Below are positions 1-7,143 of a stretch of 42,822 nt of DNA, in pieces. The position numbers and the translations under genes are program-made. Below the pieces are notes generated by a model that ran no database searches, had not been told where the DNA came from, and saw nothing but the letters and a program-made list of their open reading frames with translations. How positions within the stretch are numbered: position 1 is the first letter of the stretch; each line of letters opens with the position of its first letter. Source of the stretch: an uncultured Bacilli bacterium (lineage in GTDB: Bacteria; Bacillota_I; Bacilli_A; RF39; UBA660); contig CANRCN010000003.1 of NCBI GenBank assembly GCA_947629135.1, positions 1-42,822 of the forward strand, read 5' to 3'.

Positions 1-30
1 TATTACAACTAATATCAAAAAAGCAAGAGT

Positions 31-90
31 TAAGTACTCCACCTTAATGATACGGGACTTATTAGTTTTAAAATATATAGTTTGCCCATA
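31..90 (-). CDS. Possible 19-codon small ORF/leader peptide (MGKLYILKLISPVSLRWST)
   Basis: Reverse complement gives GAGGAGGTGATAAT-ATG with a strong SD, then 19 codons and TAA, downstream of the consensus promoter at 183-211. Confidence 0.35.
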
Positions 91-182
91 TTATCACCTC
101 CTCTAAACTATATACAAGAATAAAAATATTTGAAAAAGTTTTGGAGGCTAACACCTAACTTATAGGTTACATCTCTAAAATA

Positions 183-211
183 ATTATATAGTTATGATAC
201 AATATTGTCAA
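183..211 (-). promoter_or_regulatory. Consensus sigma-A promoter reading leftward (TTGACA-N17-TATAAT)
   Basis: Reverse complement reads TTGACA (206-211), 17-nt spacer, TATAAT (183-188). Confidence 0.75.
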
Positions 212-436
212 TAATTTATTTGTAAAAAAAGTATAAAAATATCATTTCAATTTTTATAATTCTAATTTGTTATGATTGTGTGTGATTTTATAAAAAATGG
301 AAACACTTTTGGGAATGAAATGTGTTTTTTGTTCATTTTTGCTTTAATATATTTTTAGTAAATTTATAAAACATAACTTATAAAATACAATTTACTTTTT
401 TTAGTTTTTTATGTATAATATGTCTTGGTGATGGAG

Positions 437-1423
437 ATGTATATAGGTAATGTTTATATAGATGGAAAAACAGTGTTAGCGCCAATGGCTGGAATTTGCA
501 ATAGTGCATTTAGAAAAATTATTAAAGAGATGGGATGTGCGTTAATCTATGCTGAGATGGTAAGTGATAAAGCTCTTTTTTATGGTAATGAAAAAACTAA
601 AGAAATGCTTTTTATGGAGCAAATAGAAAGACCTATTGTTCAACAAATATTTGGAAGTGATAAAGAATCTTTTGTTTATGCAGCTAAATACATTGAAGAA
701 GTTATGCATCCAGATATAATTGACATCAATATGGGATGCCCTGTTCCAAAAGTTGCATTAAGAGCTCAAGCAGGAGCAGCTCTTTTAAAAAATCCATCTA
801 AGATAAAAGAAATAGTTGAATCTGTAGTTAAAGCTGTATCAGTTCCAGTTACTGTTAAGATTAGAAGTGGTTGGGATCAGAATAGTATTAATGCCGTAGA
901 AGTTGCTAAAATCTGTGAAGAAGCAGGAGCAAGTGCTATTTGTATTCATCCAAGAACAAGAAGTCAAGGCTATAGTGGAAAATCCGATTGGAGTTTAATT
1001 AAGAAAGTAAAAGAAAGTGTTAAGATACCTGTAATTGGTAATGGTGATATAACAGATATTTATAAAGCCAAACAAATGCTTGATGAAACAGGATGTGATT
1101 TAATAATGATAGGACGAGGTGTTTTAGGAAATCCTTGGCTTATAAAAGAAATAAATGCTTATTTAAAGGATGGAACAATTCTTCCTAAGCCAACACCAAT
1201 TGAAAAAGTTGATATGTGTTTAAAACATTTAGATTATTTAAGTAAAATAAAAGAAGAAAAAGTTGCTTGCTTAGAAATTAGAAATCATATTGCTTGGTAT
1301 TTAAAAGGAATAAAAAATAGTAATCAAGTTAAAGAAAAAATATATCAAACCAAAAAATTATGTGATATAATAAAAATATTAAATGATTTTAAGGAGGAAT
1401 TAAATGAAACCAGCAAGTTATAA
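437..1423 (+). CDS. dusB: tRNA-dihydrouridine synthase (DusB/Nifr3 type)
   Basis: LAPMAGICNSAFR, DINMGCPVPK, RTRSQGYSG, IGNGDI and IMIGRGVLGNPWL motifs. The ORF track starts at a TTG (425); an internal ATG (431 or 437) is a likelier start. Confidence 0.92.
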   Translation: MYIGNVYIDGKTVLAPMAGICNSAFRKIIKEMGCALIYAEMVSDKALFYGNEKTKEMLFMEQIERPIVQQIFGSDKESFVYAAKYIEEVMHPDIIDINMGCPVPKVALRAQAGAALLKNPSKIKEIVESVVKAVSVPVTVKIRSGWDQNSINAVEVAKICEEAGASAICIHPRTRSQGYSGKSDWSLIKKVKESVKIPVIGNGDITDIYKAKQMLDETGCDLIMIGRGVLGNPWLIKEINAYLKDGTILPKPTPIEKVDMCLKHLDYLSKIKEEKVACLEIRNHIAWYLKGIKNSNQVKEKIYQTKKLCDIIKILNDFKEELNETSKL

Positions 1424-2207
1424 AAGAATATTTGCATATTTAATTGATATTTTAATGATTGCCTGTATTGGTGTTATTATTGGAGGATTTATACCTGTAA
1501 GCGAGAAGTATGAGGCAGCAAGTGTTGAATTAACAGATACTTTAACTGATTATACTGAAAAGAAAATTAATGAAGAGACTTATATCAAGAAAGTAAATGA
1601 TATAAATTATACTTTAAGTAAAGAAAGTATTGCAACAAGTATTATCACGGTTGTTGTTTATATTGGTTATTTTGTTATTTTACCTTATTATTGGAATTCT
1701 CAAACAGTTGGCAAAAAAATAATGAAAATAAAAATAGTATCACTTGATTCAGATAAGAAACTTACAATGAATAATTATTTAATAAGAGCTTTAATAATTG
1801 ATTCTATTTTATCTAGTATAATTAGTATTGTTTTACTTTTAACTTTAAATAAATCAAACTATATATTGGTTGATAATTATGTATCTAATTTCTTTATGTA
1901 TTTCTATATTATTTCATTTATCATGATATTATTTAGAAAAGATGGAATGTCTTTACATGATTTTATAGCTAGAACTAGAGTTGTTATGGTTGATGATAAA
2001 GGAGAAGTTGTAAAAGAAGCAGATGTAGTCAATGAAGTTAAAGAAGAAATTAATGAAACAAAAGAAATAGAAGAAACTAAAGAAGAAAAGGAAGAGGTTA
2101 AGAAACCTTCTAGTAAGAAAAAAAATACTAATAAAAAGACAGTTAAAAAAGAAGAAAATAAAAAAACAGAATCTAAGAAAACCGAAACTAAAAAAAGAAC
2201 TAATTAG
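1404..2207 (+). CDS. RDD family membrane protein with Lys/Glu-rich C-terminal tail
   Basis: RIFAYLIDILMIACIG start, YWNSQTVGKKIMKIKIV and LHDFIARTRVV RDD features; charged C-terminal ~60 aa. Confidence 0.8.
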   Translation: MKPASYKRIFAYLIDILMIACIGVIIGGFIPVSEKYEAASVELTDTLTDYTEKKINEETYIKKVNDINYTLSKESIATSIITVVVYIGYFVILPYYWNSQTVGKKIMKIKIVSLDSDKKLTMNNYLIRALIIDSILSSIISIVLLLTLNKSNYILVDNYVSNFFMYFYIISFIMILFRKDGMSLHDFIARTRVVMVDDKGEVVKEADVVNEVKEEINETKEIEETKEEKEEVKKPSSKKKNTNKKTVKKEENKKTESKKTETKKRTN

Positions 2208-2230
2208 CTTAAATAAGTTAAAAGTTCTCT

Positions 2231-2259
2231 AATGACAACGATTTAATATCATTGTCATT
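2231..2259 (+). terminator. Hairpin between the RDD gene and prfB
   Basis: AATGACAA ... TTGTCATT inverted repeat with GAT/ATC extension; no strong T tract, so terminator versus leader hairpin is unresolved. Confidence 0.4.
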
Positions 2260-2304
2260 ATTAGTATAAAGAAAATTTTAAAATTATACAGAAAGGATAA
2301 AAAA

Positions 2305-3409
2305 ATGGAATTAAATGAAATTAAATTAGAATTAAAAAATATTAAAGAAAAGCAAGAAGAATTATGGAGGTTACTTTGACATCTCTAAAAAAGAAAGTAG
2401 AATAGAAGAATTAGAAGAAATTACTAAAGATTCTAATTTTTGGCTTGATAAAAATAAAGTTCAAGAAACAATGGATGAATTAAATAATTTAAAAGATATT
2501 GTTCATAATAATAAAGAAATAAAAGATCAACTTGAGAATGATTTAGTTCTTTTAGAAATTTTAGAATTAGAACCTGATGTTAATACTCAAGAAGAGATAG
2601 AAAAAGATGTATCTATTTTAAATGATAAATTACAAGCTTTAGAAATGTTTACTTTATTAAATTCTGAATATGATAAGAATAATTGTATTTTAGAAATTCA
2701 TGCTGGTGCTGGAGGAACAGAAGCTTGTGACTGGGCTAGTATGTTATATAGAATGTATCAGAGATATATGGAAAGACATAATTTTAAATATGAGGTTATT
2801 TCTTATTTAGAAGGTGAAGAAACAGGTATAAAAAGTGCTTCTATGAAAGTTACGGGAATGTATGCTTATGGTTATTTAAAATGTGAAAAGGGAGTTCATA
2901 GATTAGTTAGATTATCTCCATTTGATGCTAATAATAAAAGACATACTTCTTTTGCCTCAGTTGATGTAACACCAGAATTTACTGAGGTTTCTGATATTGA
3001 AATTCAAGAGAAAGATTTAAAAATAGATGTATATAGGAGTAGTGGAGCAGGAGGACAGCATATTAATACAACTGATAGTGCAGTTAGAATAACTCATTTG
3101 CCTACAAAAATTGTTGTATCATGTCAAAATCAAAGAAGTCAGATTCAAAATAGAGAAGAAGCTCTTAATATGCTTAAAAGTAAATTAAAACAATTAAGTA
3201 TAGAAAAACAGGCTAAAACTTTGAATGATGTTAAAGGAGAAAGTTTAAATATAGAATTTGGATCTCAAATAAGAAGTTATGTAATGCATCCTTATTCAAT
3301 GATAAAAGATCATAGAACTAATTATGAAACAGCAAATGTAGGTAAAGTCTTAGATGGGGATTTAGATGAATTTATAAAAAGTGAATTAAAAAATAATGTT
3401 AGTAATTAA
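2305..3409 (+). CDS. prfB: Peptide chain release factor 2, with +1 programmed ribosomal frameshift
   Basis: ORF-track segment 2471-3409 has RF2 motifs (GAGGTEACDWASML, SSGAGGQHINTTDSAVRITH). ATG at 2305 opens an upstream frame ending ...TGG AGG TTA CTT TGA C (2365-2380); a +1 shift at CTT TGA joins in frame to the main ORF. Confidence 0.93.
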
Positions 3410-3435
3410 AGTAGTATCAAAACTACTTTTCTTTT
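3408..3435 (+). terminator. Rho-independent terminator after prfB
   Basis: AAAGTAGT-ATCAAA-ACTACTTT followed by TCTTTTT. Confidence 0.7.
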
Positions 3436-3446
3436 TGAGGTGATTT

Positions 3447-4031
3447 ATGAAAAAAATAAAAAAATATATTTATTTATTATTTGTTTTATTAGTTGCAGCC
3501 TTAAATTTTAATTTAATTTTAAAACCATTAAAGTTAGTAGTAGGAGGGACTCAGGGTGTTGCCGTTATTTTAAATCATTTATTCAAATTAAGTCCATCTT
3601 TTATTATCTTAATTATTAATGTTTTAATGTTAATTATTAGCTTTTTAACCTTAAAGAAAGAAACAACATTTGGAACAATTGAAGCAACTTTTATGTATCC
3701 AATTTTAGTTAAATTAACAAGTTTTATTCCTAATATCAAAGTTTCTAATGAATGGGTAATTATATTAGTAATATTAGCAGGTATTGTATGTGGAGTAACA
3801 GGAGGTTTAGTTTACAAGCTTGGTTTTTCAAATGGTGGTATAAGTGTTATACCTTTGTTAATTGAAAAATATTTTTCTATTCATGTTTACTTTTCAACTT
3901 TTGTTATTAATGGAATAATTGTTTTATTTGGAATAATTTACTTTGGAATTATAAAAGGCATTTATTCAATTATAATTATTTTATTACAAAGTTATTTAAT
4001 TAAGAAAGTATTAGGATTTAAAAGAAATTAA
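3447..4031 (+). CDS. Short YitT-family membrane protein
   Basis: Multi-TM; LKPLKLVVGGTQGVAVIL and GVTGGLVYKLGFSNGGISVI resemble YitT; no C-terminal soluble domain. Confidence 0.7.
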   Translation: MKKIKKYIYLLFVLLVAALNFNLILKPLKLVVGGTQGVAVILNHLFKLSPSFIILIINVLMLIISFLTLKKETTFGTIEATFMYPILVKLTSFIPNIKVSNEWVIILVILAGIVCGVTGGLVYKLGFSNGGISVIPLLIEKYFSIHVYFSTFVINGIIVLFGIIYFGIIKGIYSIIIILLQSYLIKKVLGFKRN

Positions 4032-4118
4032 TATAAAATAATTATTTTATTTGAAAAAAAAGAGCAAACATATTATAATTAATTAATAAAGAATATATAT
4101 TATTATAAGGTGATGCTT

Positions 4119-4937
4119 ATGAAAAGAAAAACTTTAGCTGGTTATTTAATTGGATGTGTTTTAGCAATTTTATTAGTTTGTTATGTTTTATTATCAGTTA
4201 TTAGAACTACAATATTTAATGAAACTTATGTTAGAAAGATGTTTGATGAAAATAATTATTATAAGCTTATTTATAATAAAATTTTAGATAATATGGAAAT
4301 TTATCTTGAAAAATTTGATGTTCCTAAGGATATATTAGATAATATTTATACTGAGAATGAAGTTAAAAATGATATAGATAATATGATAGGAAGCATCTTT
4401 GAAAATGAAAAGTTTAAATATGATGAACAGATAATTGAAAATAGAATAAAAGGAAATATAAATAAATATATAGATGAATATAATGTTAAGCTAAATAATA
4501 TAGAAAAGTTTGTTAATGAAATAGTAAGTATTTATAAAAAAGGCATTAATGTTTTTAATGTAATTGAAAATTTTATTGATATATTTCAAAAAGTGGGAGG
4601 ATTACTTGGAATAATAACTACTTTATTGTTAGTTATGAGTGTAATTTTATTTATATCAATTATTTTAATTAAAGTAAAGTGTATTGGATTTACTAGTTTA
4701 TTAACTGGGATTATGTTATATATATTAAAATTTGGTTTATTTAAAGTAATAAATATTAATAAATTAAATATAATTACTAATGAATTAACTAAAGTAGTTA
4801 AAGATATTTTAGAAAAAATAAATAGTTTGTTAACAACTTATACAATTGTTTTTCTAATTTTAGGTATAATTTTTGTATTAATAGAGATATTAATAATAAT
4901 TAGAAATAGAGAGACTAAAAAGAAAATTAAAAACTAA
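4119..4937 (+). CDS. Membrane protein, paralogue of the product at 6202-7044
   Basis: N-terminal TM, helical extracytoplasmic segment, several C-terminal TMs; shares DENNYYKLIYNKILDNM with DENNYYQIITDKIFENM of the second copy. Confidence 0.7.
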   Translation: MKRKTLAGYLIGCVLAILLVCYVLLSVIRTTIFNETYVRKMFDENNYYKLIYNKILDNMEIYLEKFDVPKDILDNIYTENEVKNDIDNMIGSIFENEKFKYDEQIIENRIKGNINKYIDEYNVKLNNIEKFVNEIVSIYKKGINVFNVIENFIDIFQKVGGLLGIITTLLLVMSVILFISIILIKVKCIGFTSLLTGIMLYILKFGLFKVININKLNIITNELTKVVKDILEKINSLLTTYTIVFLILGIIFVLIEILIIIRNRETKKKIKN

Positions 4938-4992
4938 TAATAAATTGTTTTACTCTTTTTTGGAAAGTATCGTAAAATAACAGAAAAAAATC

Positions 4993-5021
4993 TTGCATTT
5001 CAGAAAGTACTAAGATATAAT
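4993..5021 (+). promoter_or_regulatory. Sigma-A promoter for the sortase/substrate cassette
   Basis: TTGCAT (4993-4998), 17-nt spacer, TATAAT (5016-5021). Confidence 0.65.
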
Positions 5022-5043
5022 ATGTATTGAGAGGAGAAAAAGT

Positions 5044-5574
5044 ATGAAAAGATTCATGATGATGTTATTAGCAGTTCTTTTAGTATTTTTTGTTGTAAGT
5101 CCTGTAAGTGCTTTAACCGAAAGACAAGTTCTTGATAAGTTAGAGAAAACTTATACAATTAATGGAGCTGAATTTAAAATTTCACCAGCTTTAAAGAAAA
5201 TAATAGAAGATTATGCTAATGAATTTGAAGTTTCAAATGATGATTTAAATGCTATTGATCTTGCAATAAAAAATGCAGTTGAAATAGTAGAAAAAGACAA
5301 AGTAAAGAAAATTGAAGATCTTTCTTCAGCTGCAAAAGAAAGATTATTAGATTTACTTGCTGACTTCCGTGTTAATACTTCAATTAATGTTACTTATACT
5401 AATGGAGTATTGACTATTTACACTCCAGATGGAGAATTATTTGATAAAGTTACAGATTTAGTAAAACAAACTGGAACTGAAACAAATAGTATTGCTATTC
5501 TTGCTGGTGTATCATTTGTAGTTATGTTAGCAGGTGCATTTGTAGTAGTTAGAAAAGTAAGAGTTACTGACTAA
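5044..5574 (+). CDS. Small secreted/surface protein, likely sortase substrate
   Basis: Signal peptide MKRFMMMLLAVLLVFFVVSPVSA and C-terminal VKQTGTETNS-TM-RKVRVTD; immediately upstream of and overlapping a sortase gene. Confidence 0.7.
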   Translation: MKRFMMMLLAVLLVFFVVSPVSALTERQVLDKLEKTYTINGAEFKISPALKKIIEDYANEFEVSNDDLNAIDLAIKNAVEIVEKDKVKKIEDLSSAAKERLLDLLADFRVNTSINVTYTNGVLTIYTPDGELFDKVTDLVKQTGTETNSIAILAGVSFVVMLAGAFVVVRKVRVTD

Positions 5575-6209
5575 TGAATAAAATGAAATTTATAAAGACA
5601 TTTGCTACTAACGTAGCAATTTCTTTTTTCTTTGCAGCAATTTTTGTTTTTACGACTTATATGTTATTTGATAAGAAAATAAACTATTATACTTCACTTA
5701 TAAATTCAATTGCAATTAAACAATCAGATGATGTAGAAAATAAACAATCAGAATATAATCATACTTCTAAAAAAATAACTAATAGACCAAGATATGGTAA
5801 AAAATTTGCAACTTTAAAAATTCCTGAAATTGATATGAATTTACCTATTTATCATGGAGATACTCTTGATATTATGCGTTATGGGGTTGGGCATTATGGA
5901 GGTTCTTACTTTCCTGGTGAAGTTGGAACAATTATTTTAGCAGCTCATAATGATGTTGGTTTTTTTCATGAAATAGATAGATTAGTTGAAGGAAGTAAGA
6001 TTACAATTGAAGCTGATTATGGAACTTTTGAATATGAAGTTGATAGTTATAAGGTAGTTAATGAAACAGATTTAGATGCTTTTCAAATTCAAGAAGATAA
6101 AGAATTGTTAATAATGTATACTTGTTATCCAATAAGACATGGTGTTGTTGGAAGAAGAACTCAAAGATATATTGTCTATGCTAATAGAGTAGGTGATGAT
6201 AATGCATAG
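5574..6209 (+). CDS. Sortase (class D-like)
   Basis: N-terminal TM, LKIPEIDMNLPIYHG, GTIILAAHND (catalytic His), IMYTCYPIRHGVVGRRTQRYIVYA (catalytic Cys and Arg). Confidence 0.88.
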   Translation: MNKMKFIKTFATNVAISFFFAAIFVFTTYMLFDKKINYYTSLINSIAIKQSDDVENKQSEYNHTSKKITNRPRYGKKFATLKIPEIDMNLPIYHGDTLDIMRYGVGHYGGSYFPGEVGTIILAAHNDVGFFHEIDRLVEGSKITIEADYGTFEYEVDSYKVVNETDLDAFQIQEDKELLIMYTCYPIRHGVVGRRTQRYIVYANRVGDDNA

Positions 6210-7044
6210 AAAGACTCAAAGAATAATTAGTTATATATTAGGTTTCTTTTTGGTAATTTTTTTAGTACTATTAGCTATTTTAGCTATTCTTAAAACAACT
6301 ATTTTAAATGAAGTGGCTGTTAAGAAAGCTTTAGATGAAAATAATTATTATCAAATAATTACAGATAAAATATTTGAAAATATGAAAGATTATATGAGAT
6401 CATCTGGTTTAAATGTAGAAATTCTAAATGATTTGTTTACAGTTGAAGATGTTCGAAGTGATGTAAATAGATATCTTGATAAAATATATCAGGATAGTAA
6501 AATTGAGTTTGATGATACTAACTTAAAAGAAAAATTAACTAAGAACATAGAAATATCTTTAGAAAAACAAGATTTAAAAATAAATGATGAAGATGAAATT
6601 TCATCTTTTGTTACAGAAATGGTAAAGATTTATAAAAATGAAACAAATTTATACAATATAATAAATGGTTTCATTGAATCTATTCAGAAAGCAAATAATT
6701 TACTTAGCATTGTGGTTATTATTTTGTTAGTTATTTGTATAGCTTTAATTATTCCAATTGCTTGGATGAAAGTTAGATGTTTTGGTACAATTACTATAGC
6801 TGTTGGATTAATATTGTATTATATTAGATTTGCTATTTATGAAAAAATAGATTTTAAGAATATTCTTATTTTATCTAAAGAGTTTTCAGTAGTATTAACT
6901 TGGTTATTAACTAAAATTGCTAATTATATAGCTATATATGCGAGTGTTATAGTTGTAATAGGGTTAGTAATTGTTATTGTTGAGTCTTATATAACAATGA
7001 AGAAAAAAAGAAGGATACATCATCGAAGAAGTTTAGAAATATAA
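6202..7044 (+). CDS. Membrane protein, second paralogue flanking the sortase
   Basis: Same architecture and motifs as 4119-4937; overlaps the sortase stop codon (ATGCATAG). Confidence 0.7.
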   Translation: MHRKTQRIISYILGFFLVIFLVLLAILAILKTTILNEVAVKKALDENNYYQIITDKIFENMKDYMRSSGLNVEILNDLFTVEDVRSDVNRYLDKIYQDSKIEFDDTNLKEKLTKNIEISLEKQDLKINDEDEISSFVTEMVKIYKNETNLYNIINGFIESIQKANNLLSIVVIILLVICIALIIPIAWMKVRCFGTITIAVGLILYYIRFAIYEKIDFKNILILSKEFSVVLTWLLTKIANYIAIYASVIVVIGLVIVIVESYITMKKKRRIHHRRSLEI

Positions 7045-7143
7045 ATGTGTTTAAGAAAAGGAAAGTAAAAAAATCCTTTTTTTAGTATATAAAAATATTT
7101 AAAAATATGTTATACTATTAAAGATTTTAAAGAGGTGAATAGT

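Noticed and set aside
281-345. AAACAC...GTGTTTTTTG possible terminator upstream of dusB
   Set aside because: Only a 6-bp AT-rich stem with a long loop and no identified upstream + strand gene within the window.
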